From positions 496,001 to 560,000 of the forward strand of contig JADJXK010000002.1 in assembly GCA_016710325.1 (NCBI GenBank): a stretch of DNA of 64,000 nucleotides. The letters are read 5' to 3'. Shown here in pieces: positions 8,882 to 17,684 of the stretch. The translations under genes and the position numbers were made by a program. The notes below the pieces were generated by a model, which was not told the DNA's origin, ran no database searches, and worked only from the letters and a program-made list of their open reading frames with translations. Within the stretch, counting starts at the first letter, position 1. Each line of letters opens with the position of its first letter. The DNA is from Candidatus Leptofilum proximum. GTDB lineage: Bacteria; Chloroflexota; Anaerolineae; Promineifilales; Promineifilaceae.

Positions 8882-10388
8882 GCCCGGCTGATTCCAGGGA
8901 AGCTGGTAAGACGAGCGTAAACGGCCGCAGCAGTTCAACACCCGCCCGCAGCCGCAGCGTCGCGGTCGCATCTGCAGGCACAATAACAACATAATCCTGT
9001 TGGCTGTTGAAATTGGGACAGGCAGGGGTTTCGGGGAGTGTGGTGCTCAGGTAGAGACATTGCAGCAGAATCCCTTCAGGGCTGTCATCCGTTACCGTGA
9101 GGCGCAGGCGAATACGGCCGTCATCCACCGTCTGCAACCACGCCAACTGGGTCACACGGGCAATCGCATGACCAATTTCCAGCGGCATCTCAACTTCCCA
9201 GCTGTCACCTTCATGGTGATTCTCCCATTCTGGCTGAAAGCTGATCTCGCGATGAACATTGCTCAATTCGGTTGTTAAGGTGGCAGTCAGTACACTGGCA
9301 TCAACCGCAACGGGCTGCCACTGTAAGTAATAATTTTGCTGCATGCCGCCGGTGCCTGGATCAAATACGGCGAGTCCACCCTGCCCTCCTCCAGGGCCAT
9401 AGGCACGTCCTTGATCATCAAAAAGCGAATCGGGAAACGTAACGTAGGTGAGCGCCTGTTGCGGCGGAAAAGCCGCCGGGTCCATATCCCAGATGGGATC
9501 GACTTGCGTCAGTGTGGTGATATTTGTGGCGGTGGCGCTGAAATCGGCCGTTTTCACCGTCATGGTCACACCAAACTGGGAATCGGCCGCGAGGGGCGGT
9601 TCGTTCACTGGCAAACTCTGATAGCGATCATCAAACTGAACAAAAATTTGCTCCTCTATGACGTGAACAAAATATTGGTCCAGGTGGCGGTTGCTCCATA
9701 GTTCGGTGGAGTGTTCCAGATTGAAACGGCCGTTCAACTCCCACTCATCCCCGGAACACGGATCGACAAAGCGTTGGTTCGCCTCAGCCCAGGCAAACTG
9801 ACATTCTTCTACGCTGACGCGGTCATCATATTCAGGTGAAACAGGCGAAAAGGCCATGAGCTGACCATCAAGCGTGTGCACTAGCCAGAAGCTGCCAAAT
9901 CGGTAGGGCGTCTCGCTGGGCGGATAATTTTCCAGTGCCAAGGGTGGCTCAATCAGCGGGTGTTCAACGTCACCCAGGTCAAGCACTGGCTCCTCACCTG
10001 CCGGGATGGTGAATTGAAAATAGTCGGCAAAGACGGTAACGGCCGTAAATGGCAAATCGCGCAGGGTGAAACGGCCGTCTCCCACCGTCTCCGTCACGGG
10101 CGACCCACCCGGCTCCAGCCGCAGCTGCACCGCAGGCACCGGTTGCTGTGCGGCATCACTGGTGACGATACGGCCGTTCACAGTTCGCCCCGCCGGATTA
10201 GGCTCCTCTGAAACAGTCGTTGCCTCTTCAGAGATGGTCGCATCGGCTCCTTCATTGGTTTGTTCGATGACGATGTGAGGCGGAGTTTGTGTGGCAGCGT
10301 TTGGTGTATCCGTTGGGCTATCCTGACAGGCTACCAGGCTAACAAATACGGTAAAACACAATAAGAGCTTTGAACGGTCGAGAACCAT
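8862..10388 (-). CDS. Lipoprotein with carboxypeptidase-regulatory-like domain
   Basis: A 508-residue exported protein: the signal peptide ends in lipobox LVAC (Cys21), then a Thr/Pro/Glu-rich linker to about residue 70. A CarboxypepD_reg-like beta domain (RTVNGRIVTSDAAQQPVPAVQLRL region, about 68-140) follows, and then an unassigned region carrying a conserved C-terminal beta module (RIRLRLTVTDDSPEGILL). The protein should sit on the outer face of the cytoplasmic membrane. GAGGTG precedes the start. Five ACGGCCGT copies fall inside the gene. A broken copy of its 3' end lies at 7581-7830. Function unknown; surface binding or assembly is plausible. Confidence 0.8.
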   Translation of the reverse strand: MVLDRSKLLLCFTVFVSLVACQDSPTDTPNAATQTPPHIVIEQTNEGADATISEEATTVSEEPNPAGRTVNGRIVTSDAAQQPVPAVQLRLEPGGSPVTETVGDGRFTLRDLPFTAVTVFADYFQFTIPAGEEPVLDLGDVEHPLIEPPLALENYPPSETPYRFGSFWLVHTLDGQLMAFSPVSPEYDDRVSVEECQFAWAEANQRFVDPCSGDEWELNGRFNLEHSTELWSNRHLDQYFVHVIEEQIFVQFDDRYQSLPVNEPPLAADSQFGVTMTVKTADFSATATNITTLTQVDPIWDMDPAAFPPQQALTYVTFPDSLFDDQGRAYGPGGGQGGLAVFDPGTGGMQQNYYLQWQPVAVDASVLTATLTTELSNVHREISFQPEWENHHEGDSWEVEMPLEIGHAIARVTQLAWLQTVDDGRIRLRLTVTDDSPEGILLQCLYLSTTLPETPACPNFNSQQDYVVIVPADATATLRLRAGVELLRPFTLVLPASLESAGPNVLEN

Positions 10389-10528
10389 TATTCACCTCGC
10401 AACTGTCTAACTTAACTGCTCATTTGGGGCAATGTTAATGTGTTTGAGAGGGAAACAAAGGGCTGATGGGGACTGCTAATCAACTGCCAATTTAGTGAGA
10501 AACGCTGGAAAGTATCAGGATGAAAAGT

Positions 10529-10582
10529 CTCACGCAAAGCGCAAAGGAGAAAACAGTTAACACCTTTGCGGCTTTGCGTGAG
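10529..10582. repeat. Inverted repeat, CGCAAAG family
   Basis: Arms ctcacgcaaagc (10529-10540) and gctttgcgtgag (10571-10582) match perfectly, with inner gcaaagg/cctttgc arms. It sits downstream of the EamA gene in an otherwise empty 215-bp gap. Same family as 61816-61864 and the fragment inside the gene at 28288-28312. Confidence 0.75.
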
Positions 10583-10604
10583 TTAAAAAGGCCGAGGCGA
10601 AATG

Positions 10605-11534
10605 TTATGGGGTTGGCTTTTCGACCGGATGCAGCAGGGCAAACGGCCGTTTCCTACCCCACTTCAGCAGCCCATTCACAATCATCACCCCCAGCAAAAT
10701 GAGGGCAAACCCGGCGTAAGCGTGCCAGGTAAGCTGCTCGTTGAGCACCAGCACGCCCAAAATGACGCCGAACACGGGGATAAGGTAGGTGGTCATAGAG
10801 ACATAGCTGGCAGGCGCTGTTTCCAGCAGGCGGTAATAGACCACGAAGGCAACGGCCGTTCCCAACACCCCCAGCGCCAACATCGAGCCCAGGGCAGGCA
10901 AAGACGGCAGCGCCAGGCTAAACGGCCGATCCACCAGCAATGAAAACGGCAGCAGGTAAATCGTAGCCATGATCATCTGCCCGGCGGGCGCCACCAGCGG
11001 CGGCAGGCCGCGCAGATGGTTGCGCGAGTAGACAATGGCCACGCCGTACATCAGACAAGCCAAAGTAACAGCCACCAATCCAAAAGTCGTCCCCTGCAAG
11101 CCATCGCCAAATGAAGGGGTCATGAGCAAGAGCAGCCCGCCAAATCCAATCAACACGCCTATCAACTTCGCCGGCGTCAATCGATCATCGGCCACAAAAT
11201 AGTGGGCCAACACAATGGTAAATAAGGGCACAGTTCCATTGAGAATCGATGCCAGGGCGCTGTCGATGTACAGCTCGCCCCAGCCAAACAGCACAAAGGG
11301 AATGGTGTTGTGCACCAGCCCCATCACCGCCAGGTGGCGCCACACGGTGCGCGAGCGCGGCAGTGATTTGCCCTGCACCAGCAAAAAGACAGTGAGCAAT
11401 ACGGCCGCCAGCCCCACCCGCCCCAAAACCAGCGTCAGCGGCGGAATTTCGGCCACGGCCACTTTGATGAACAAAAAAGAAGGCCCCCACAAGGCAGCCA
11501 ACAAGACCAGCAGTAAAAAGTTTTTGAGTTTCAT
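10605..11534 (-). CDS. EamA/DMT-family transporter
   Basis: A ten-helix drug/metabolite exporter of 309 residues, starting at ATG 11532-11534 (MKLKNFLLLV) rather than the upstream ATG. Two EamA repeats are visible: the first opens LLAALWGPSFLFIKVAV, the second begins near GLVAVTLACLMYGVAIVYSR and ends VFGVILGVLVLNEQLTWHAYAGFALILLG, the family's hallmark end. Such proteins usually export amino acids or metabolites. It lies on the same strand downstream of an Lrp-type regulator and a DinB gene, so an Lrp-controlled amino-acid efflux unit is a reasonable inference. The substrate is not predictable. Confidence 0.9.
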   Translation of the reverse strand: MKLKNFLLLVLLAALWGPSFLFIKVAVAEIPPLTLVLGRVGLAAVLLTVFLLVQGKSLPRSRTVWRHLAVMGLVHNTIPFVLFGWGELYIDSALASILNGTVPLFTIVLAHYFVADDRLTPAKLIGVLIGFGGLLLLMTPSFGDGLQGTTFGLVAVTLACLMYGVAIVYSRNHLRGLPPLVAPAGQMIMATIYLLPFSLLVDRPFSLALPSLPALGSMLALGVLGTAVAFVVYYRLLETAPASYVSMTTYLIPVFGVILGVLVLNEQLTWHAYAGFALILLGVMIVNGLLKWGRKRPFALLHPVEKPTP

Positions 11535-11628
11535 AACAGCCCCTGTTGTTGAATTTACTTCCAAATTTATAATTGATCGCTCGCCGTGAATCGATCCATT
11601 ACTTGCGCAAAATTACCCGATTGCTCAA

Positions 11629-12123
11629 TTACCCATTTCCATTTTTCCACGCCTCATAAATCCGCTCCATCTGGGCAATGTGCTCAGGGACGTGACGGGT
11701 GTAGGTGTCCAGCCAATCGTCGAGGCTCATCTGGCCGCTTTCGGGGTGGTACGCCTGGTGCTGCCAGACTTCATCGGGCAGAGTTTGGATCAGCTCGTAG
11801 GTGCTTTGCCGCAGCCATTTGAAGAGGGAAACGGCCGTATCCACATCCATCGCATGATAATCCAGCATTTTAGCCCAGCGGTTCTCATCATAGGCCATCA
11901 GCGATTCACCCGGTTCGGCGATAAAACGGCGACAGCGCACGTAGCTGTTGGCCTCGCTGTCGGTGATGTGGATGATGATCTCGTGGATGGTCCAGGGATC
12001 AACCGGAGAGCGATACTGCCACATTTCCTGGGGAAAACGCGCCAGCGCCTCGGTGAGCAGGGTGTGGGCACGGCCGTACAGGGCAATCTTTTGCGGTCGA
12101 TCCATAACAGCACTGTCCATCAT
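11629..12123 (-). CDS. DinB-family protein
   Basis: A 164-residue four-helix-bundle protein of the DinB/YfiT superfamily. Candidate metal-binding histidines are in IHEIIIHITDSEANSY (around residue 50) and the C-terminal HVPEHIAQMERIYEAW, the usual triad arrangement. Members include metal-dependent thiol transferases (mycothiol or bacillithiol dependent) and detoxification proteins. The start codon follows the stop codon of the upstream Lrp gene directly (TGA then ATG ATG), so the two are almost certainly co-transcribed and translationally coupled. Substrate unknown. Confidence 0.85.
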   Translation of the reverse strand: MMDSAVMDRPQKIALYGRAHTLLTEALARFPQEMWQYRSPVDPWTIHEIIIHITDSEANSYVRCRRFIAEPGESLMAYDENRWAKMLDYHAMDVDTAVSLFKWLRQSTYELIQTLPDEVWQHQAYHPESGQMSLDDWLDTYTRHVPEHIAQMERIYEAWKNGNG

Positions 12124-12600
12124 TCAATCACCTCCCGCCACAGCAATACGCATCTCTTCCTTAAAGGTAGACATGACAATGCTGCTGGTCGATTTGGCCA
12201 CCAGCGTGTAGGTGCGCAGCCGCTCCAGCAGTTTTTCCAGCTCGCCTGGATTGGCCACACGCACCTTTAGCAGGTAACATTCCTCGCCAGCCACCGAGTG
12301 GCACTCTAAAATGTCGGGTTCGGCCAGGCACTGGGCCACAAATTCCTGCTTGCAGGCGGCGTAATCTTCGCCGGGCGCGGTACCGATGATCAGCCGGACA
12401 AAGGCAGTAATCGGTTTGCCCAATTTTTGCGCGTCAACCACGGCAACATAGCGCTGGATGATCTCTTTTTTCTCCAGCTTCTTGATGCGCTCAAAGACGG
12501 TGGAAGTGGTTAAGCCCACCTGCTCGGCAATGGCGGTGTTGGAAAGACGGCCGTCTGCCTGCAAAAGATCGAGGATTTTGGCGTCAGTTTCGTCAATCAT
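12124..12600 (-). CDS. Lrp/AsnC-family transcriptional regulator
   Basis: A 158-residue one-component regulator. The N-terminal AsnC helix-turn-helix spans about residues 1-55 (ILDLLQADGRLSNTAIAEQV and TTSTVFERIKKLEKKEII). The C-terminal RAM domain (about 65-150) carries ILECHSVAGEECYLLKVRV, the effector-binding and oligomerising ferredoxin-like fold. It probably responds to an amino acid. It heads a probable operon with DinB and possibly the EamA exporter. Two copies of an imperfect palindrome lie just upstream (12618-12668), in the gap shared with the divergent VanY-like gene, consistent with autoregulation. Confidence 0.93.
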   Translation of the reverse strand: MIDETDAKILDLLQADGRLSNTAIAEQVGLTTSTVFERIKKLEKKEIIQRYVAVVDAQKLGKPITAFVRLIIGTAPGEDYAACKQEFVAQCLAEPDILECHSVAGEECYLLKVRVANPGELEKLLERLRTYTLVAKSTSSIVMSTFKEEMRIAVAGGD

Positions 12601-12617
12601 CTCGTATTTCTCGTTTA

Positions 12618-12668
12618 TTTCAGAATATTATTCGGAAATCTCGCTCATTTGTGGAATATTATACGGAA
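12618..12668. promoter_or_regulatory. Candidate Lrp/AsnC operator pair
   Basis: A 21-bp near-perfect palindrome (12618-12638, centre 12628) contains GAATATTATTCGGAA. A second copy, GAATATTATACGGAA, lies at 12654-12668. Centres are 31 bp apart, about three helical turns on the same DNA face. The position between the Lrp gene and the divergent lipoprotein gene fits an autoregulatory operator. Confidence 0.6.
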
Positions 12669-12708
12669 CAGGCTGAATTTGTCAATTTTTATTTTTTTCC
12701 GCTTTTGG

Positions 12709-12714
12709 TACAAT
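12709..12714 (+). promoter_or_regulatory. -10 box of a probable leaderless promoter
   Basis: TACAAT lies eight bases before the ATG at 12723, so transcription would start at or next to the start codon. No ribosome-binding site is visible. No convincing -35 box was found; a nearby TTGTCA (12679-12684) is too far away. Confidence 0.4.
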
Positions 12715-12722
12715 CCGCCGCG

Positions 12723-13637
12723 ATGAAAACGTACCTGACGATCTGGCTCGGCGCTGTTTTGGGGTTGTTTTTACTGACGGGCTGCGGACTGGAAACGGCC
12801 GCATCCCTGCCCCCGTTACCCACCCTGGCGCCAACCGGTCTGGCGGCCGTATCCACACTGCCACCGCCTACCGTAAATGAGGGAACGGCCGTGGCCGACG
12901 CCACCACGGTGGCCCAACTGCCCATCCACACCCCGGAACCCACCGCCACGGCCACACCCACCGTTACCCCGTCCCCCTCCCCCACACCAACGGCCACACC
13001 CATCGGCCCCTGCGAGGCCCGCATGCCCGGTGACGATCTGTTTACCATCGTCACCCAAACCTACGGCCTCAGCCGCGACTACGCCCCCCAAGATATCGTC
13101 TTGCTCACCGACTATTTGCCCGTCGACGTGACGCTAGGCTACCCAACCGAGCTGCGCCAGGTGGCGCTTGCCCCACTCCTCCAGATGATTGCCGACATGC
13201 AAAACGCAGGCCTGCAGCCGTGGATTTTGTCCGGCTACCGCAGCTATTCAGCCCAGGCCATCAGCTGGGAAAAGTGGAACCGCGAAGAGCCGGAACGCGC
13301 CGCCATTCTTAGTGCCCGCCCCGGCCACAGCGAACACCAGCTGGGCACCACCCTGGATTTTGGCTCGCCCGAGCTGGCCGAAATTGTGGGCATTGAGGAT
13401 ATTGAGTTTCACACCTATTTTTACCAGACCCGCGAAGGCATCTGGCTGGCCGAAAACGCCCATCGCTACGGCTTCACCCTCAGCTATCCACGTAGTGCTC
13501 AGGAGCTGACCGGCTTCTTCTACGAACCGTGGCACTTCCGCTATGTCGGCGAAGAGATGGCCACCTTTTTATACGAATCGGGCACGTACCTGACCGAGTA
13601 CCAGCTTATCAACCAACCGGAGCCTTGCATCCCATGA
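12723..13637 (+). CDS. Lipoprotein VanY-like D-alanyl-D-alanine carboxypeptidase (M15B)
   Basis: A 304-residue zinc carboxypeptidase that would trim D-Ala from peptidoglycan stems at the outer membrane face. The start is ATG 12723 (MKTYLTIWLG). The lipobox is LLTGC (Cys near residue 20), followed by a Thr/Pro-rich linker to about residue 95. The M15 fold shows SGYRSYSAQ, the zinc-binding SEHQLGTTLDFG and WHFRYVG near the C-terminus, all expected for VanY/DacB2. It overlaps the next gene by four bases (ATGA). It is divergent from the Lrp regulator and shares its operator region. Confidence 0.92.
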   Translation: MKTYLTIWLGAVLGLFLLTGCGLETAASLPPLPTLAPTGLAAVSTLPPPTVNEGTAVADATTVAQLPIHTPEPTATATPTVTPSPSPTPTATPIGPCEARMPGDDLFTIVTQTYGLSRDYAPQDIVLLTDYLPVDVTLGYPTELRQVALAPLLQMIADMQNAGLQPWILSGYRSYSAQAISWEKWNREEPERAAILSARPGHSEHQLGTTLDFGSPELAEIVGIEDIEFHTYFYQTREGIWLAENAHRYGFTLSYPRSAQELTGFFYEPWHFRYVGEEMATFLYESGTYLTEYQLINQPEPCIP

Positions 13638-15343
13638 GGGTTTATCCACAGATTTCGCAGATTACACAGATTTATAACCTCTCATTCCCGCGGAAGCGGG
13701 AATCCATCCCTGCCCACCTGAAAGTGGATTCCCGCCCCACGCCTTCGCGGGGGCAGGCTCTGCACGGGAATGACAAGTTAGGAAGCCTACTATTCTTTTT
13801 GGCGCTTATTTTTTTGATGGGTTGTGGCAAAACGGCCGTTTCCACAGCCTCACTGCCTACCCTGGTCCCCACCCTGGCGCAGGCAGTTGCCACCGAGCTT
13901 GCCCCACCCACTCCCGTCCCACCAGCCACAAACACGCCGGAAGCGCCAACGGCGACGGCCGTTCCGCCAACACCCGAACCCACCAACACGCCGCTGCCTC
14001 CGCTTACTCTGGCCGTGCCGGACGCCTGGCAAGCAATCATCAGCCAGGTGTTGGCCCAGGCCAGCACCAGCCGCAGCTGGCAAATCGTGCCAGCCAGCCA
14101 ACCGGCCGACGCCAACTTGATTGAAAATGGCGGCGGGCAGCTCATCTGGCAGGAAGCCATCGTCATTGCTGTGCCGTTTGTGACCGAGTGGGAGTTCATC
14201 ACCCAGGCCGATGCGGAAGCGATACTGGCCAACGGGCATCAGCTGGCGGTCGTGCGGTCCTGGTCCGAGCTGACGCCAGATTGGAAGCCGCTAAGAGTCG
14301 ACGGCCGTTACCCCACCGATCCCGACTATCCCTTCCACAACCGGCTCACCCTGGAAACCGCCAGTAGGGAAGCGGCCGAACTGGTGCCCATTTTGCAGAC
14401 GGCCCTGGCCCCGGAACCCATCGTTCACCTGGCCAGCGTAGGCGACATCATGATGGATCGCGGCCTGGGAATCGTCATTCAGACCGGCAACCTGGCCTAT
14501 CCCTTCGCCAAAGTCGCCCCGCTGCTGCAAAACGCCGACATCACCGTGGGCAACATGGAGTCGGCCATGGGCGACGTGGGCGAACCGGCCAACAAAAGTT
14601 ATCCGTTCCGCGCCCCGCCCGTTGCCGCCGAAGCGCTGGCCGTGGGCGGCTTTGACGTCGTGTCGCTGGCCAACAACCACGGCATGGACTACGGACCGGA
14701 GGCACTGCTGCAAGCCATCGACCTGCTGCAAGCCCAGGGCGTAGCCCCCATTGGCGCGGGAGCCAATTTTGACGCCGCCCACACGCCCTACATTACCCAG
14801 GTCAACGGGCTGTCGCTGGCGTTTTTGGGCTACGTGAATGTGCCGGTGGAAGCGAGGAGTGCCTTTGATACGGCCGTCTGGACCGCCACCGAGACCACTC
14901 CCGGCCTCGCCTGGGGTGACCCCGAGGTAATTGCGGCGGACGTGGCGGCCGTTCGCGATCAGGTTGATCTGGTGATTGTGGTGCTGCACAGCGGCTTCGA
15001 ATACATCGAGGAACCCAGCGAACCGCAGGTAGCTGCCGCCCAGGCGGCTATCGACGCCGGGGCCAAGCTGGTGATCGGCCACCACGCCCACATTTTGCAG
15101 GGCATTGATTTTTACAACGGCGGGGTGATTGTCTACGGGCTGGGGAATTTTGCTTTTGAGATCGATGGGCCGCCGGAAACGGCCGTGCTCAACGTCTGGC
15201 TGGATCAGGATGGCGTACACACACTGGAGCTAATCCCGGCCATCATCCAGGAAGGCGGCGCGCCTCGCCTGGCGGAAAGCTGGGAAGCAGCGCCTATTTT
15301 GCGCCAGGTGTATTTTTTGACGCGGATTTTGAACAGCCGGTGA
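13634..15343 (+). CDS. CapA/PgsA-like lipoprotein metallophosphatase
   Basis: The CapA domain (about residues 265-500) has the metal motifs SVGDIMMDRG, NMESAM, SLANNHGMDYG and VIGHHAHILQG, placing it in the calcineurin-like CapA family linked to poly-gamma-glutamate or capsule synthesis. A lipobox FLMGC precedes a Thr/Pro-rich linker. The start is uncertain. ATG 13634 overlaps the upstream stop codon, but the first roughly 50 codons are then encoded by intergenic repeats (13646-13773) and precede the signal helix. GTG 13724 would give a more normal signal peptide. It probably acts outside the membrane with the upstream carboxypeptidase. Confidence 0.88.
   Translation: MRVYPQISQITQIYNLSFPRKRESIPAHLKVDSRPTPSRGQALHGNDKLGSLLFFLALIFLMGCGKTAVSTASLPTLVPTLAQAVATELAPPTPVPPATNTPEAPTATAVPPTPEPTNTPLPPLTLAVPDAWQAIISQVLAQASTSRSWQIVPASQPADANLIENGGGQLIWQEAIVIAVPFVTEWEFITQADAEAILANGHQLAVVRSWSELTPDWKPLRVDGRYPTDPDYPFHNRLTLETASREAAELVPILQTALAPEPIVHLASVGDIMMDRGLGIVIQTGNLAYPFAKVAPLLQNADITVGNMESAMGDVGEPANKSYPFRAPPVAAEALAVGGFDVVSLANNHGMDYGPEALLQAIDLLQAQGVAPIGAGANFDAAHTPYITQVNGLSLAFLGYVNVPVEARSAFDTAVWTATETTPGLAWGDPEVIAADVAAVRDQVDLVIVVLHSGFEYIEEPSEPQVAAAQAAIDAGAKLVIGHHAHILQGIDFYNGGVIVYGLGNFAFEIDGPPETAVLNVWLDQDGVHTLELIPAIIQEGGAPRLAESWEAAPILRQVYFLTRILNSR
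13646..13773. repeat. Two adjacent repeats at the start of the CapA gene
   Basis: An ACAGATT-family repeat (13646-13676) is followed by an element with outer arms tcattcccg (13682-13690) and cgggaatga (13765-13773) and inner cccgcggaagcggg-type hairpins. Translated in frame it gives SFPRKRES, a hallmark of this repeat class. The same class occurs at 60289-60359. Confidence 0.75.
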
Positions 15344-15366
15344 GTGAAGGGGTGAAGGGGTGATTG

Positions 15367-15384
15367 GGGGAACGGCCGTTCCCC
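15367..15384. terminator. Palindrome GGGGAACGGCCGTTCCCC between convergent genes
   Basis: A perfect 18-bp palindrome centred on an ACGGCCGT copy, lying between the convergent CapA and small membrane-protein genes. It could form a hairpin that ends both transcripts, but no T run follows on either side. Confidence 0.45.
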
Positions 15385-15388
15385 AACA

Positions 15389-15703
15389 CTACTCTCCAGC
15401 TTGGGCATTGGCGCGCGCTTGAACAATCATTTTGCCACCAAAAGAACCAATAAACCCGCCCACTACCGCGGCCACAATCAGTAAAACGAGCACCACCCAG
15501 CCCAGCTCATTAGCCACAAAATCATTCAGCTGGCTCATAAATTCCAAGGGTGGCGCCGTAAACAACAGGCCAACCGTCACTACCCCAGCAAGAGCCACCA
15601 CCACGAGTAGCAGTGCCGCGCAGCCAATTGCTCCAAAACAACCGCAGCCCCAGCGCCAGGGTCTTTCTTGATCCAGTTTTTGACGATTTTGTTCGTTAGC
15701 CAT
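15389..15703 (-). CDS. Small two-helix membrane protein of unknown function
   Basis: A 104-residue protein starting at ATG 15701-15703 (MANEQNRQ), preceded by AAAGGAAAA; an in-frame upstream ATG lacks a ribosome-binding site. A charged N-terminus ends in a WGCGCFGAIGC Cys/Gly motif that leads into a transmembrane helix (about 25-48). A second helix (about 66-90) has a GGFIGSFGG glycine zipper. Tail and linker are short. The glycine zipper suggests tight helix packing or oligomers. No family recognised. Confidence 0.7.
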   Translation of the reverse strand: MANEQNRQKLDQERPWRWGCGCFGAIGCAALLLVVVALAGVVTVGLLFTAPPLEFMSQLNDFVANELGWVVLVLLIVAAVVGGFIGSFGGKMIVQARANAQAGE

Positions 15704-15770
15704 TCGGTATTTTCCTTTTTGTGGTCTGCCCAATTATTGTTCGTTTTTTGATTTTCTCAAAAGCGGCGTC

Positions 15771-15799
15771 TAGACATATCAGAGGGGGCCTTCTATACT
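15771..15799 (+). promoter_or_regulatory. Sigma-70-type promoter of the histidine kinase gene
   Basis: TAGACA (15771-15776), a 17-bp spacer and TATACT (15794-15799). The start point would be near 15806, giving a leader of about 50 nt that contains an ACGGCCGT copy close to the gene start. Confidence 0.65.
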
Positions 15800-15854
15800 T
15801 GCTTTCAGGAGAACCAGTTAGATTATTCTGGGAACGGCCGTGGTATCTTTCTAA

Positions 15855-17669
15855 ATGATAGAATTACCCTATCTACTCCCCTATTTCGTTTCTTTTTTTA
15901 TCTCAGCGGGCATCTGCGTTTACGCCTGGACGCACCGTCATTTACCGGGGGCCAGGCTGTTTACGGCCGTAGCCCTGGCGCAAACCGTGTGGATTTTGGG
16001 GTCTATCCTGGAATTTTCTAGCAACACCCTCACCGGCAAAATTTTTTGGGACAACTTTCAGTACTTAGGTACCTGCCTGTGGATTCCGGCATTGTTTGCT
16101 TTTACTCTGCGCTACACGGGCCGCCAAATGAAGCAGCACCGGCTCACGTGGATATTAATTGGCCTGGTTGAAGGTATCTTTCTCCTTTTGGTCGTCACCA
16201 GCCCCTGGCACAACCTGATCCGCACCGACACAACGCTTGTTAACACCGGCCGGTTTCTGGAGCTGTCTTACCGCTACCCGCTGCCAATTTGGATTTTTGC
16301 GGTGTTTCTCTATGGGCTCTTGTTCATCAGTGCCTATTTTCTGGTCGATAAATATTTCCACACCCACCGCCTGTATCGGGTCCAAATTGCCATCATTCTG
16401 GTGGGAACCTTGATCCCGGTCATCGGTATCACCCTAACCCTTTTTGACCTGCGTATCACACCCTTCTTACCACGCGACACAAGCCCCTTTACCTTTGCCG
16501 TAGGCAATCTCTTCATCGCCTGGGGACTGTTCCGCTATCAACTGTTTAGCATTGTCCCCGTCGCCCATGATCTGGTCGTCAAAAGCATGAGTGATGCAGT
16601 CATCACGCTGGATGAACAAGATCGCCTGGTTGATATCAATCCAGCCGCCCAAAAACTGATCGATGTTTCCGCCAAGGACGTCATTGGTCAACCGGCTGAA
16701 CAAGTTTACGCCGGATGGCCAGCGCTGTTGGCCAGGTTTAAACACGTTCAAGAGGTGCACACCGAAATCGAAATTAAGGAGGGCCAAAATGTCAGCTGTT
16801 TTGATCTACGCTTCAAGCCGCTGCACAACCACCTGGGCCAGCCCGCCGGCCGCCTCATCGTGGTGCGAGACATCACGAAGCGCAAGCAAGTTGAGCAGTC
16901 CCTCATCGCGCGTAAAGCCGAACTTGAGATCGTCAACAAGGAGTTAGCAGACGCCAACGAGCGGCTCCAGGTCCTGAGCAATATCAAAGACGAATTTGTG
17001 GCCAATGTATCTCATGAGCTGCGCACGCCTATCAGCAATATTCAGCTTTACCACGATCTGTTGGGCCGCCAGCAACAGATCGAAGGCCGCTACATGGAAA
17101 CGCTCCGCCACGAAACCAGGCGGCTGTCGGTGCTGATTGAGAATTTGCTGGCGCTCTCCCGCCTGGATCAAAATCGGACCAGGTTCACCATCCAGGCGGT
17201 GGACCTGAACGCGCTGGCGCAGGAATATGTGACGGATCGCCAGGCCATGGCTTCGAAGAGAGGCTTGACGTTACAGTTTTCCGGAGCCGACAACCTTCCG
17301 GCAGCGAAAGGCGATCCCGATTTGCTGGGCCAGGCACTGAGTGTCTTGTTGACAAACGCCTTAAACTACACCCCGGCTGGCGGCGAGGTGACAGTCAGCA
17401 CCCGGTTTTGTGAGGAAGACGAGGGGGAACGGCCGTACGTCGCCCTACAAGTCACGGATACCGGTCCAGGCATCCCGCCCGAAGACAAAGAACGCCTCTT
17501 CGCTCGCTTCTTTCGCGGCAAAGCAGGCACAGAATCCGAAGTGTCCGGGACAGGTCTGGGATTATCCATCGCCAAAAAAATTGTGGAGCAGCATCAGGGC
17601 AAAATTGAAGTAGAAAGTGAGGGAATTCCCGGGCAAGGTGCCACGTTTATTATCAAGCTTCCCCTGTAG
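15855..17669 (+). CDS. Membrane-bound sensor histidine kinase (7TM-PAS-HisKA-HATPase)
   Basis: A 604-residue sensor kinase. Seven hydrophobic segments fill residues 8-235 in the pattern of the N-terminal 7TM histidine-kinase domain. A PAS domain spans about 240-345 (VVKSMSDAVITLDEQDRLVDIN). A coiled linker follows, then HisKA with the phosphorylated His387 in VSHELRTP. The HATPase domain (about 470-604) shows N-, G1- and G2-box sequences (LLTNALNYTPAGG, DTGPGIPPED, GTGLGLSIAKK). It should autophosphorylate on a membrane or intracellular cue. No response regulator gene is adjacent, so the partner lies elsewhere. No ribosome-binding site is evident. Confidence 0.93.
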   Translation: MIELPYLLPYFVSFFISAGICVYAWTHRHLPGARLFTAVALAQTVWILGSILEFSSNTLTGKIFWDNFQYLGTCLWIPALFAFTLRYTGRQMKQHRLTWILIGLVEGIFLLLVVTSPWHNLIRTDTTLVNTGRFLELSYRYPLPIWIFAVFLYGLLFISAYFLVDKYFHTHRLYRVQIAIILVGTLIPVIGITLTLFDLRITPFLPRDTSPFTFAVGNLFIAWGLFRYQLFSIVPVAHDLVVKSMSDAVITLDEQDRLVDINPAAQKLIDVSAKDVIGQPAEQVYAGWPALLARFKHVQEVHTEIEIKEGQNVSCFDLRFKPLHNHLGQPAGRLIVVRDITKRKQVEQSLIARKAELEIVNKELADANERLQVLSNIKDEFVANVSHELRTPISNIQLYHDLLGRQQQIEGRYMETLRHETRRLSVLIENLLALSRLDQNRTRFTIQAVDLNALAQEYVTDRQAMASKRGLTLQFSGADNLPAAKGDPDLLGQALSVLLTNALNYTPAGGEVTVSTRFCEEDEGERPYVALQVTDTGPGIPPEDKERLFARFFRGKAGTESEVSGTGLGLSIAKKIVEQHQGKIEVESEGIPGQGATFIIKLPL

Positions 17670-17684
17670 AAAGGTAGATCAAAA

